64,000 nucleotides of DNA from Escarpia spicata (taxonomy: Eukaryota; Annelida; Polychaeta; Sabellida; Siboglinidae). Positions 33,370-45,359 of the stretch are shown piece by piece. Under the pieces are notes generated by a model. The model worked only from the letters and a program-made list of their open reading frames with translations, was not told the DNA's origin and made no database searches. The stretch is from contig OZ023209.1 of NCBI GenBank assembly GCA_963995525.1, positions 32,051,295 through 32,115,294 on the forward strand, in the 5' to 3' direction. Every line of letters begins with the position of its first letter. Position 1 is the stretch's first letter. Position numbers and translations under genes: made by a program.

Positions 33370-34104
33370 AATCGAGGATGGGTCGGACTAACTTTGTATG
33401 TGGTTGTGCTCTTGTTTTCATTGGGCATACGCTGATGTTCCTTTGTAGGAATGCTCTCGTTTGGTCGTCTTTCTTTGCAATACATTCACATGTTGTTCCA
33501 GTGTAGCTTCTTACGGATTGTACCGCTCAAGTATGTAACTGAATCGACTGTGTCCAGTGACTTGTTTTGGATTGTCTACAAGGCAGTAATGGGCCTTGTC
33601 TTGCCCGCGACTTGTAAAACGTTACATTTCCCTGGATGCTCGGCACGTTTACATATAACATATACAGTTTAATCGAATCGTATTCGTTCTCTGCCACTCC
33701 TGATGGTATTCATATTTGAATATTTAAATGTTTTTATTTGGCTTTTAACGTACATTCTGCTCACAATGACACAAATAATCAAAACGTTCCACAGAATGTC
33801 GGTGACTATTGATTTAAACTGCGTAAGTAATATGCTGTAGTGGCAGATATGCTACTGTTATCACCGATGGCTATGTCCGGTGCCACCACGTCATCTATAT
33901 AAATGGTGACTAATGTTCACTATAACTGCTGAATATCAGAGATATTTTATAATACGATGCACACCTAAAACAGCGGCTGGATAGTTGAAACCGTTTTATT
34001 GAAATTGATAATGTCTGTGACGGAGACTTTTTTGTATTTCACATGTACCAAAATACATACTGTATTAATGCTGGCTGTTGTACGATATTTTAAAATATAG
34101 TTTG
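33370..34104. other. Intron, nothing recognised
   Basis: One 73-codon frame (33451-33672) has no recognised domain. Confidence 0.4.
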
Positions 34105-35015
34105 TAATATGTCGCAACAAGATCAACATCAAGAGAGGAGTACGACAGGGTAACACCATATCGCCCAAGCTGTTTACGGCAACACTCGAAAGCATATTCC
34201 GAAGAATGACCTGGGAAACCAGAGGCTTGAGGACAGATGGAGAATATATCAGTCATCTTTGTTTCGCCAACGACATACTCATATGCGCTACTACACCATA
34301 ACAACTACAAAAAGCTGCTGCGGCTAGCTGATGAAAGTGAAAACAAGGTCTGAAGATGAACACTTCGAAAACAAGAGTGATGCTAGAAAATGACACACCA
34401 ATATACATCAACACCACCCAGATAGAGAAAGTTGAAAGCTACGTCTACCTGGGACAGCGATACAGTATCAGATACACACAAAAAACAAGACAAGGAGATT
34501 TAAAGAAGAATCACCGCCGGTTGGACAGCAATCGCCAAACACCGCAACATCTTCAAGGAAAACTTCAGAACGTGCTTGAAGAGACACGTCTAAACTCATG
34601 CGTACTTCCAGCGATGACATACGGAGCGGAAACGTGGGCATTCACCATCCAGCCGCACAAACAAAGATGGAAAGAAGTATGTTAAGCATCACATATAGGG
34701 AGAGAGAAACAAACATACGGGTGAGAGAGAAGACAAAAGTCACAGACGTGATAAAACAAATAAAACGACAGAAGTGGACCTGGGCAGGGCACATCAGCAG
34801 ACTACGAGATAACCGATGGACATCGCGTATCACAACCTGGAGACCTTACGAAGGGGAAACGGTCTAGAGGAAGACCGGCGAGACGGTGGAGAGACGAACT
34901 AGACGAGTACTGGAAGGGCACCTCTGGCAGAGGATAGCGTAAGACAGGCAGATTTGGAAACGACACGTTGAGGTCTTCGCCCAACCACGGGACGCTACGG
35001 CTGCACAATGATGAT
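34105..35015 (+). pseudogene. LINE (RTE-like) 3' part, broken
   Basis: GVRQGNTISPKLFTATLE (about 34132-34190) and the active-site region with FANDI where FADD is expected (34262-34276) mark the RT. Later frames give VESYVYLGQR, MTYGAETWAF and a tail with KIKRQKWTWAGHISR. The element ends with a GAT-rich tail near 35010. Several frameshifts; the first catalytic Asp is replaced. Its 3' end is repeated in reverse at 49835-50075. Confidence 0.8.
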
Positions 35016-35423
35016 GAATATGATGATCTCGTGACGATTTAATATCACAAATAGGTAAATAATACGTATTTGGAGCGGTTTTACAATATCGAAGTTAGTG
35101 TCCTCATACCATAATAAAACATTGAGCAAAACCCATACATTATGCATTACCTAGTTACTGTCTTCTTCCTTAAAATAAAATTGTGTTATGCTTGCTTCCG
35201 GGAGGGCCGATAGGTACCTGTTAGCCGTTTTCGACGTGTAGTCCCATGAGTTCATTCTAGTTACTCCGTCTACGGTGCATGAACGGCTGGATGCTACAAT
35301 CTGCGAGGTGTTTGAAGTACATCAAGCACATTAAACGCGTTTCCCCCGAGACGATGACATGAATTCACCCTTGCGTGGACGCTACCATTTTGCGTGTCAT
35401 ATGGCGTAAACAGGGATTGTGAT
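35016..35423. other. Intron, nothing recognised
   Basis: No coding sequence or clear repeat before the left inverted repeat of the next element. Confidence 0.4.
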
Positions 35424-35996
35424 TTAGGCCATGGGCCAGATATGCCCCTCGTGCACCCCCCCCCCACAACTCTACTAACCCATGTTTTTTTGAAGCTTTT
35501 GGGTCTCTTGAAGATGATTTCAAGTGGTAACTATAAAAAAGTGGGGTCTCACTACCCATTTCCATCCTATATTGGATGGTACCATGAAATATCGTATTTC
35601 TCATCAACGTCGCGTGGTATTTAATCACCCACACCACAATCGTCATTGTATAGTCATATATGTCTCAATATGTACTTGTAATATGTCAAATTGAAGGTTT
35701 TCATCTGCTGATCATTATAATAGCATTCATTGGATATATACTATTATGGAATGTGCCCTAATTAGCATAGAATAACTGTACCCCATTCTCACTCGTGACC
35801 GCATAGATGACATCACTATTTTTATCAAACATATCAATTTATCTTGATCCCATGTCTTCTTTAAAATCAAAATAATAATGCATAACACTCTGCAGCAACA
35901 TATCTTTCATTTGATACCAGAATTGTCTTTCTGTCATTACAAATGGATTAGATATGATGCTTCAAAGATAACCGTATTGTCGCGGATCAAGTGGCG
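35424..35996 (+). repeat. Left long terminal inverted repeat
   Basis: 573 bp, matching the reverse complement of 39515-40084. Differences are small indels and substitutions. Confidence 0.93.
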
Positions 35997-36432
35997 AAAG
36001 CAAAGATAACCATGGATATGGATGGCATACATGTTAAAACTGTCAAGATTATGTATGTGTTTTCAGGTATACATTTACGCCATATTAATTTCAGATGCAT
36101 AAAACTAAGCACTACATATTTCATATAATGTACATGTATATTAGCTTAATGTGGTATCCAAAACTTGTGAATAATTAAGATGTGACATATGTCAACAGCA
36201 CAGACAAATCGAAAGCCAGTATCTCAAAATATGATAATTCAGTTTAAAGTGAATTACGTATGTATGACATTCATTTATATGCTAGCCATTGATAAAACAA
36301 AATGTAGTTAGATGCCAACAAGTTATTCACATCTTAATTGTATGCAAATACATACAGTATTTAGGTAGGTGTACGGACACTTGCCAAACATTGATAGCTA
36401 CTTAACCAATTACATTAGTCACATTTTGATGC

Positions 36433-37443
36433 TCAGTCATAATCACTGTCACTGTCAGCATATAGTCCCATCCCATCAGACATGTTCATGTCAGACTCGT
36501 CATCACTATCAGTGTGGTCGGGGTCTACCTGAGCTATATCAGCCAGTTCACGTGGCAGCACATCTCCATCATACCAGAGTGGCTCAATGCTTCCATTACT
36601 GATGTTCCAGCCATGATTTCTGCTCACCTTGGGGACGTCAGGCTCAGGAATATGTGCTCTCTTCCATATGCCAACTTGATAGTTGACTCTTCTAACATGC
36701 TGGGTGAGACTGCGATTGCATGATGGTAGATTGGCCATGTCAATATCAACTGAAGGAATAACACGGTTATCCCTGGCACACAGCTCATTGATACGAATTA
36801 GCCTGAAGTCATCAACTTTTGACACATTTGATGCTATACCATTCATAGCACAAGTGAAGCTGTCCAGCTCATCAATCCTTTCTTCAGGTAGGTCCCATGT
36901 ATCTCCCAGCTTCTTGAGTACATGAATGTATTTAGGAATATTCAGTAGATGTTTCACTGGTTTGAGTTTGCCAATCCCTCGGAAAGCACCAGTGCTGTCA
37001 TATCCACTGAAAGCACACAGAACCATCAGAGCCGTACATTTGTCTTGGCCGAGATCAACTCCTAGTTTGCTGACATCAATCAATCTTTGCTTATTTCCTA
37101 CACTAGTGTCAAACAAGATGGTGATGTCTCCAATTGATGCAGCATAGTGCAAAAGAACGACGAAGATGTCTGAATCAGGGCTCTTCACACGAACGAATCG
37201 GTAATTCCTACTCCTCGCGTAATTAACATAGAGAATAACTCTTGAGTCAGTTTCCTGTGATGACTTCAGAAGGGGCAGTTCATGGGTTACTGTCGTCCGG
37301 CCATCATTGGCAGTCAGCATAGTGGCATTCTCCTCATATATGAAGGTCACTTGTCTTCCATGCAGTTTTGATACGTATCCATCGCTCTGCCACAGCTTCA
37401 GAAGCAGTTTGATGAACTGACACTTGTTTTCACCATTGGACAA
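36433..37443 (-). pseudogene. Transposase C-terminal half: FEN1/XPG-like nuclease
   Basis: 336-residue open frame, the longest intact piece of the gene. From its Met, E64 and D66 (SQETDSR), D90 and D92 (SPDSDIFVV) and D149 (FSGYDSTGAFRGIGK) sit in the order and spacing of the acidic residues of FEN1/XPG 5' nucleases (E-x-D, S-x-D-x-D, G-x-D followed by GIG). The expected GCD is GYD here. A C-terminal acidic tail follows. The frame starts inside the original gene, which continues upstream in other frames. Confidence 0.75.
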
Positions 37444-37596
37444 GGATGATTTCCAATCAGGTGGTCTCTTGGTTGCCTCTCCTTTCAGAATCAGCTTCTC
37501 TCTAGTGTGACCGACTCCTTCAGGTTCAGCGACCTCTCCTTTTTCCTTGTTTGAGATGGTATCTCAGGACAGTCACCATATTCCGCAGAATGATCA

Positions 37597-37890
37597 TCAC
37601 TGCCAACTTCCTGTAACATGATGCCATGAGCTGTTTGAACTGATCCTATATCCTTTACCTGTGAGATCATTCAGAAGCTGTTCGAAATTATAAAATTCTG
37701 AATGGAATACCGTTGGTCCTGGTGGTGACCTGACAATCTGGTTGAAGAAAAGAGTGGACGACTGCATCACAGGTTCAGCTAGCGCTGTCTCCAGCTCCAA
37801 TGAAAAGGGGTAGCTTTCACAGTGTCCCATTCTATTCAGGAGAATTACGAGTTTTTCACATTTGAACATATGACGCATGGACATGCTCAT
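37597..37890 (-). pseudogene. Transposase middle part
   Basis: 98-residue frame with LVILLNRMGHCESYPFSLEL and FYNFEQLLNDL, a block that precedes the nuclease in related proteins. It is separated from the pieces on both sides by frameshifts. Confidence 0.7.
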
Positions 37891-37944
37891 GAATATGTAT
37901 TTTGGCAGCTTCCACGATCCATTGGTTGTTGTCCGGCAGATGTC

Positions 37945-38604
37945 CTAACCAATTGACAGAACAAGTCTCTCTGTGCGGGATGATGTGGGAGCTACCATCC
38001 CAATTACGACATAGCATAAACAATTTTGGAGTGTGTCTGGTACGATAGTGTCAATTCTGTCACAATCACGGGGAGTTGGTGGCCATTTAAGATCAGGTGC
38101 TTCAGCAAACCCATCCTTGATAATCTGTCGAAGATATGTACCAGTGATCTTGATAGCATCAGTTGATTCCAACTGGAAGGCGTGTTTCACGGCTGTGTTG
38201 ATGTCAGTCTGTGAAACATAGACTACGCTTGACTGGAACTTCCCCATATCGCAGAAGGACAGTCTGCCTTTGAAGGGTTCATGGGTTTCAAGTTTGAGTT
38301 TTAATTTCTCACTCCGGAAGTCAGGATTACTATGCTCTGTATTCTCTAGGCTGGATACGTACACTTGTTGCAGGTCAGCTAATTTCACCATCTTCCGAAC
38401 ATGCAGGACATCCTTCTCCACCATGCAACAGACTATGTCAAATGCCTTTTCGTGGGCTTCCATCAAGTTGAACAGGGTAACACGTGCCTCGATCTCCATC
38501 TGTACTTCGCCATTTCTTTGGTTTTTGCATATAGTTCGTGCGGCAATTCTTGTGGAACTTGGCTTCACAAGCAAACAGATCGTATTCTTGTGAGGACTTC
38601 TCAT
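37945..38604 (-). pseudogene. Transposase N-terminal/middle part
   Basis: 219-residue frame continuing the chain after a frameshift near 38550. It is rich in charged helices (VRKMVKLADLQQVYVSSLEN) with no recognised domain. It ends at a frameshift before the 37890 piece. Confidence 0.65.
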
Positions 38605-39134
38605 CCTGTTTTATTTCCGCCATCGTCGCCACAATCTTACATTCATCAACTTCAAAATGACTCATGCCTTGACTGGTCCATGTGCTTTTCACTTTTACTG
38701 TCTTACGACCCTCTGATCCACAGAAAATACAGTCTGACTTGATGATTTTATCACCTTCTGTGGAAGTTATGCGGCTCGTACGTTGGGGTGTGGAGGCATC
38801 AGGTGGTGGTGATGAGGTGGACGTCAGCCTGTCCATTTTCATGATGAAACGTTTGTAGCATTCCCAATGGAAGCCATGATATTCCATCACTGTGTTGGGG
38901 ATGAGCTTGCACGTGCTTGCACATCCTGTGGGTTGAAGGTGGATGTTCTGAAAGTCTCTTCTCTTTGATCTCCTGCAATTTTACAAACTTCTTCTCTGCA
39001 TCCAGCATACCAGACATGAGTTGAAGTTCCCCATATTTTAAGCCTTTTACATGAACTATACAAGTAGGTTCGACAGTTTGATCACTTGTTCGTTTTCGTT
39101 TTAATAGTAAATACATACAAAGGTAGGTATGCAA
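38438..39134 (-). pseudogene. Transposase N-terminus: zinc-binding region
   Basis: Two frames (39134-38940 and 38890-38550) join at a shift near 38915. The second contains DCIFCGSEGRK and later CEAKFHKNC, a C-x2-C ... C-x4-H-x2-C arrangement typical of the N-terminal zinc finger of this family. It would bind the transposon ends or other DNA (inference). Confidence 0.65.
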
Positions 39135-39514
39135 TATCAGCAGGTCAACGCAGGTAAAGCTTATAATTTATAATTATCCAACTTAAATAACATTTTAACT
39201 TATCGATATCTGTGAAGTTGACCTGAGGTATTCGTATAAGCTGTAATTGAAACTTAAATAATATAATATGAGACTTAAATAATATAATATGAAACTTAAA
39301 TAATATAATATGGGATACAACCTTGTGATCTCTGCATACTATGATGAAACACGTAAGAAAACTAGTATTCCAGCTTCAAACATGTACCTAGATACTGCAG
39401 AAAGAACGTAAATTACTTACAAAACAACAATATTATAGTCACTTCTTCATTACATTTTAAATAATCCATTGCTGATGGAGTACAATGTGTAATAATTTAA
39501 AATGCCCTGGGTTA

Positions 39515-40084
39515 CGCCTCTTGATCCGCGATACTACGGTTATTTTTGAAGCATCATAGCTAATCCATTTGTAATGACAGAAAGACAATTCTGGTATCAA
39601 ATGAAATATATGATGCTGCAGAGTGGTATGCATTATTATTTTGATCTTAAAGAAGCCATGGGATCAAGATAAATTGATATGTTTGACAAAAATAGTGATG
39701 TCATCTATGCGGTCACGAGTGAGAATGGGATATAGTTATTCTATGCTAATTAGGGCACATGCCATAATAGTATATATCCAATTAATGCTATTATAATAAT
39801 CAGCAGATGAAAACCTTCTATTTGACATATTACAAGTACATATTGAGACATGTATGACTATACAATGACGATTGTGGTGTGGGTGATTAAATACCACGCG
39901 ACGTTGATGAGAAATACGATATTTCAGGGTACCATCCAATATAGGCTGGAAATGGGTAGTGAGACCCAACTTTTTCACTGTTACCACTTAAAATCATCTT
40001 CAAAAGACCCCAAAGCTTAAAAAAAAACATGGGTTTGTAGAGTTGTGGGGGGTGCACGAGGGGCATATCTGGCCCATGGCCTAA
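39515..40084 (-). repeat. Right long terminal inverted repeat
   Basis: Reverse complement of 35424-35996. Confidence 0.93.
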
Positions 40085-41193
40085 TAGGCTTAGATTTAAA
40101 AATGACTGCTCTGGCGACAAAAACGAAACAGTCCTGTATAAACTCGGGTTAAAATTTGAAAATGGCATAAATTCTGAATTGAATTTTTTTTTTAAACCGT
40201 TATTTTAAAGTCGCAAAGAAATTTCAGTCCCCGAGATTTCATTTCTAAACACATTTTCCGGATTCACCTTGTGGTCTATACACGACACCTGGCACTGATC
40301 TTTGGTGATTGTTATATTAGCTCACTAAATAATACAGGAAAGTGTGTGCGTAGAGGGGATATGACGCATGCAGTACTTGCGATAGCTCTTGGCTGCCCCC
40401 TGAAAGCACGATTTCCTTACTAATCTCCTGTATGGCGCGTACCACTAGGACGCTTCCAATGCCTAGTGCCTTCGTGTGACCGCGTCGGCAGCAGTACTCA
40501 CAATAGAGCGTGCCGCTGTTGAGATGCTCCACTCTGCTAGGTCTCTCCACGTCTTCCGCCGTCTGTTGTTGTGATCGCAACACAGACGCAATTTGCCACC
40601 GAGTTGTCGCGAGTAGTTACAACATAGCAGCAATACGGTCCAATACACTCGGGTCAACGGGGGCGTGGTTAGGTTCCCGAATCTCCCGAATACGGATCGC
40701 TTCAGACCTCAATACGCTAACCGAAATTGTAGGCTGGGGTCTGACCAACGTATTCATTTCCCGCTTAACTTAGCGGGTCAGGTCGTACGATGAAGCCGGG
40801 TGTCAGAGCCAGACGTTACTCAATGTAACCCTAGTGGATGTTCTAGTTTGGTAGTTTAAATTTTGACGTTAGGTACCAGAGGCCACTATATTGGCCGTTC
40901 GTGAGTAAAATCAAAATTGAAACTTCAAAACTTAGAATATCCACCAGAAATAGAATCAATGCAAGAACTCCACCACACCCACCGCAAGTGGAATAAAATA
41001 TGTTGTTTCCATTACAGCGATAGTCTTATTTACGCTGGAAAGATAATTGGAAATGGGTATTGAGTTAGAGCTGTGGGTTTAGCGGTAACGCAAAGTGAAA
41101 ATTCTGCATTTTGAAATTGTTCGGTAGCGGTTGTTTGCCAAACAATTGTTTTAATAAATTATAGAGAAAAACACTGAGTACTACGTGTTGTAG
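40085..41193. other. Intron, nothing recognised
   Basis: Short open frames only. No repeat that I can support. Confidence 0.4.
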
Positions 41194-41307
41194 ACTATGA
41201 CGGCTGCAAGTCCACTCCATGCAGACACGGTGGCACGTGCACAAATGATGGAACAAGTGGCTATGTGTGCAACTGCAGCGGCAGTTACGTAGGAAAGCAA
41301 TGCACAG
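41194..41307 (+). CDS. EGF-like exon
   Basis: Phase 1-1, 114 bp, acceptor gttgtag, donor GTGGGT. It reads YDGCKSTPCRHGGTC then GTSGYVCNCSGSYVGKQC. Confidence 0.92.
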
Positions 41308-41602
41308 GTGGGTTTTGTGCTTACTCTATGTGCTGACATGTTCTATGCACGAAACGTGGGTGTTGTCATTAATTCCATTCCTGAATTAGGTATATACCTA
41401 TGTAAAGGTTATTGTCTAGAACTAATCATATATACATAATTATATTATTAGTATATTTTTTAATAAAAATTAATAGTGTTGCTTTTGTTATTATTTTTAT
41501 TATTTATTTATTTTCTAATATATTATATTATGTCGTTTACTTAACACGTGTTTAATTTGCCCTATAATGTTCTTTGTAAATACATTACATAGTAAGAGTG
41601 AC

Positions 41603-41914
41603 ATAGACGGATCCAGAGGGGCCTGGTTGCATGTGGTGCTCATCTAGACCTTAGAAATTGAACATGCCTGTACCAAAATTGCAAGCCCCCTAGATCTTTT
41701 GAATGTGCCCCTGTTATGTGGCCCCTTAACGTTCTGAAATTATGAAAGTCGTCGCGAAAATGTTCCAACAGGCATACACGCCCTACTCCCCGTTTTCGGC
41801 GGAATGGCGACAGTTGAGTGGTAATGAAGCTCCGACGGAAACCTTCTACTGCCTCAACGGGGATGTGTGTAATTGGAGGGTTTGGTCCTCTCTAGACTAC
41901 CCTGTCTGGATCCG
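41603..41914. mobile_element. hAT-like MITE
   Basis: Ends carry GACGGATCCAGA and TCTGGATCCGCCCC as imperfect inverted repeats. They are flanked by AGAGTGAC (41595-41602) and AGAGTAAC (41919-41926 region), a near 8-bp target duplication as in hAT elements. No transposase. Exact ends are uncertain by a few bases. Confidence 0.5.
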
Positions 41915-42019
41915 CCCCAGAGTAACTACAATCATCTCTAATGTTCGTTGTATATACATTATGTAGCAAGAGTAACTTCAGTAATAAACTAGCGGAAGAT
42001 GTTCGTGTTCGTTTTGTAG

Positions 42020-42133
42020 AATATGACGCTTGCCAGTCGAATCCTTGTTTTGTTGGAGGCACGTGCGTCAAAACTGGGAAAAAAGACTATTATTGCAAGT
42101 GCGTTGGTAATTTCGTAGGAAAGAACTGCGAAG
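42020..42133 (+). CDS. EGF-like exon (E-YDACQS type)
   Basis: Phase 1-1, 114 bp, acceptor gttttgtag, donor GTATGT. It reads EYDACQSNPCFVGGTC then TGKKDYYCKCVGNFVGKNC, the same subtype as 17489. Confidence 0.92.
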
Positions 42134-42174
42134 GTATGTATTAAACTGATCGAGAGATAAGAAAATCAGGATTA

Positions 42175-42790
42175 TAAATACTAGCAAACCTGTCCGTGCC
42201 CGGACTGGATAATATGGTAGTTCATATGTGGCAGCCGTGATAGCCATATTTACCAAATATTAGAAAACACACAACATCGTTACATAAACACAACAACGCT
42301 TTCAGGGTTTAATGAACGACCCCAGGGGATGGGCGTAACGAATGTTTATTTTTCTTCAAAATAATCCATATATGTCAAGATTCTTTATGGAGTAAATCAG
42401 TTGTTCGGAACGTAAAACGTAATGAGCGTTTAATACGTGACTTAACACTTGCAGGAACCACGTGCTCGCAGCAAATACTTCGGGAAAACGCTCCTTGGGT
42501 TATGGAATTAGCAACATGTATGTCTACCGTCATGCCAATGGCATGGCAATACCAATATTGTTTGACAATCTACACTCTCATGACTAGTGCTTATCAATGG
42601 ACGTGAACTTCACATCCTCTCCAAACTTCGTAATTTTGAACATACAACGAGCTTATATGAGCGCGTTATGGTGTTTATGTAACGATGCTGTGTGTTTTCT
42701 AACATTTGGTAAATATTGGTAATTTCGTAGCCGTATCACGGCTGTCAGCTAGAATCCGTGCAAGGTTCCTGCCATGAGAACCATAAATGA
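42175..42790. mobile_element. Palindromic MITE, full-length copy 2
   Basis: Left part (gcagccgtgatag ... ttagaaaacacacaacatcg ttacataaacac) is inverted at the right (gtttatgtaacgatgctgtg ... tatcacggctgtcag). Between them lies about 370 bp of noncoding sequence. The truncated copy at 14105-14460 matches its reverse complement. Confidence 0.75.
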
Positions 42791-42894
42791 AATAATGCAA
42801 TTACATTCATACATATTTATGTAAGCAGCAACAAAATGATGCAAGTAGCTGATAGTAGTTATGTTAATTAATTATTATTATAATAAATTACTCT

Positions 42895-43365
42895 GTTGGT
42901 GGTCATACTCGACGAAATGATCCGAACTATATCAATGTACAAGGAGACAACAGCGGTGGTGAGAAACGAGGAAACATCGAAACGAAATTTGGAGTGGAAG
43001 TGTGATTCATACAGGGAAGTTTAAGTCTCCTGGTTTAAGACCTTAAGAAGATACTGAATGCAGACGACCTAGCCGTGATGGTTGACAAGAAAGACGAACT
43101 ACAGAAAGCTTTGCAAGAATGGAGTAACACCTTTAGAATACATTAACTCCGAATTATTTTGGAGAAGACTAAAGTAATATTGATCCTTGAACAGGTGATG
43201 GATATGCATATACTTGTTGATAGAAAGACCATTAAACATGCAAATAACTCTGTATACTTGTGCGATACAGTGTGTGAGGCAGGAGGAAGTAGCAAAGGAA
43301 TACAGAGGAGGGTGCAAGTAGGAGCAGCAGCGTGGAAGAAGTGTCAAACTTCAGTTGTAGAAGAT
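42895..43365 (+). pseudogene. LINE reverse-transcriptase fragment
   Basis: Pieces ILNADDLAVMVDKKDEL (with A-D-D of the RT active site), LQKALQEWSNTFR, LEKTKVI and SVYLCDTVCEAGGSSKGIQR match the second half of a LINE RT. In-frame stops and shifts. Truncated at both ends; the right end meets a (CA)n tract. Confidence 0.75.
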
Positions 43366-43366
43366 T

Positions 43367-43522
<156 letters not shown>

Positions 43523-43887
43523 GTATGTATATACTAGTGCGATCTTAGGCATGCAGTTTTGTATTAAGTTATTCCGACAAAACAGTATGTGTGCATTGTT
43601 TGTTTTGATTAATGGTTTGAGTTTTTATTTAAGACTGTTGTATATCATTTATAATAGCTACAGTGAGAACCACAGCCGTGCCATTGCGTCTTTCCCGATA
43701 GTATGTCCATGTTGTATTAATGTAATGTGGGCTCTGACAACTTTATTTTCAAGGGACTAAGTATGTGCTTAGACGCATGCTTGGCATGCGTTAGATACCA
43801 TTACATTAGTAATGTCATCGCTGCTTTTATCTGTTCTACGAAGACTGCTATTTCTTTGCGTGTAGAAACATGGGCTCTATCAACCAG

Positions 43888-44070
43888 CAGGGATGGGTTC
43901 AAGTACTCGAGTACTTGAGTATTTGTGTACTTAAGTACAGCAAGTACTGTACTTGTACGTGTACTTGCCATTTTGCTGAGTGCAGTACTTGGACTTGTAC
44001 TTGTACTTGACCGTCAAAGTACTTGGACTTGGCAAGTACTTTCCCAAGTACTTTTTATGTTTTCGTTAAG
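43888..44070. mobile_element. hAT-like terminal fragment
   Basis: Begins CAGGGATGGGTTCAAGTACT followed by many inverted AAGTACTTG motifs, the pattern of hAT/Charlie-type ends. No transposase nearby. Confidence 0.55.
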
Positions 44071-44470
44071 CATTTGGCTCTATCTGAAAGATTAAAAAAC
44101 AAATGAAAATTACTGTATATTTATTCTTATTTTGCACAAAGCTTCATAACGTGAAGCATAATTGATGGTGTTTGACTACATGTTAATTGGTTTATGTGCA
44201 TAAAGGGGAGGAGAAGCACAGGCACTTACAGGCATGTCAGCTGAGATTTGAAGCCATGAGTCAAGTACATGGGATGAACTAACACTAACTGATCTCTTGA
44301 TCAGTTATAGTGGCTTGAGTATTCGGAAACCAGCAGTTCACTTGTATTGTGGACTTTTGTGGTAGGCATAATTGCACTGGCTTAAGATAATGACTGAATA
44401 GTTTGTTATAGGCCTGTAATATTACTTTTAACAAAAATCATAATAAAGCACTGTGGACTACGTTTTGTAG
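44071..44470. other. Intron, nothing recognised
   Basis: No supported feature before the next EGF exon. Confidence 0.4.
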
Positions 44471-44584
44471 AATACGACGTCTGCAAATCTAATCGATGCA
44501 GACACGGGGGCACGTGTACCGACGACGGAAAAGGAGGTTTTGTGTGCAAATGCAGGGGTAATTATAGAGGAAAAAGATGCTTAG
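44471..44584 (+). CDS. EGF-like exon
   Basis: Phase 1-1, 114 bp, acceptor gttttgtag, donor GTGAGT. It reads YDVCKSNRCRHGGTC then GKGGFVCKCRGNYRGKRC. The Pro before C2 is replaced by Arg. Confidence 0.92.
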   Translation, partial: NTTSANLIDADTGARVPTTEKEVLCANAGVIIEEKDA

Positions 44585-45025
44585 GTGAGTATTGCTTTAG
44601 CGATCGGTTGTCTTTGTAAGACGTGCATGTTTTCTTCAATAAACATATATAGCGGACGTTTTGTTTTATAACAGATCCACATACATACATACAAAGAAAT
44701 GTACTTATTATTGCTATGATAATTTAAAATCTCTACCAGTTCTGTCTTTGTTCAATTGGAAATAAAGACATTTGATTTTGAAAAGTGTGATCTGTTGAAA
44801 CATAGGTTTTTCTGCTTTAAGAGTTGAGGTGGCAAAATACCCGGGGGCAGTAATAAAAAATATCCCATTGTTCTCAAGCTTCACACGATTTTTTTTTTGA
44901 TTATTCGAACAATATCAGGGGGTATGTATAACAATTCAAAAAGTTGTAAAATAAGAAGAAACCTAATATATATATATATACATAATATTGACAATAAGTA
45001 AATTAAAGCTCACGTTCGTGCTTAG
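44585..45025. other. Intron, nothing recognised
   Basis: AT-rich; short (TA)n near 44970. Confidence 0.4.
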
Positions 45026-45136
45026 GTTACGATGCTTGCAAGTCGAACCCTTGTACAAACGGAGGCAGGTGCTTCAAAGCAGGGACAAGCTGTGCTTGTT
45101 TGTGCAGCGGCATTTACACAGGAACTAACTGCGAAG
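45026..45136 (+). CDS. EGF-like exon with a seventh cysteine
   Basis: Phase 1-1, 111 bp, acceptor gcttag, donor GTATGT. It reads YDACKSNPCTNGGRC then AGTSCACLCSGIYTGTNC. The usual GYVC before C4-C5 is replaced by SCACLC, giving seven cysteines. Confidence 0.9.
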
Positions 45137-45359
45137 GTATGTATGACTGGGAAAGTAAGGATTATAAATAATATAAATACGAATAACGAATATATTTTTC
45201 TCATTCCCTACGATGCTCATTCTGTTCGGAAAGACTTTATATATCGGTGTTAGACTATTTTCGTAACGAACGTTAAATCGTGTAAACATTGTTAAGGGAA
45301 TAGTGCAAAGTGGGTTCACCTTATGGGTGCTTTGGTATAGTCCTATCATCAGTTCTACT

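Larger units (their letters stand above)
35424..40084 (-). mobile_element. DNA transposon with ~570-bp inverted repeats, PIN/XPG-like gene
   Basis: 35424-35996 and 39515-40084 are reverse complements of each other at high identity (ends TTAGGCCATGGGCCAGATAT). They enclose a degraded minus-strand gene with zinc-binding and FEN1/XPG-like nuclease motifs. Total 4,661 bp. I could not define a target duplication. By recognition the gene belongs to a family common in marine invertebrates. The nuclease motifs suggest an Academ-like superfamily, stated as inference only. Confidence 0.85.

Noticed and set aside
40355..40400. Possible EGF start (gatatgacgcatgcag)
   Set aside because: Frame closes at once and no further EGF cysteines or splice donor follow.
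42740..42790. Apparent EGF start (tatcacggctgtcag, gaatccgtgcaagg)
   Set aside because: The first part is the terminal inverted repeat of the palindromic MITE; no later cysteines follow.
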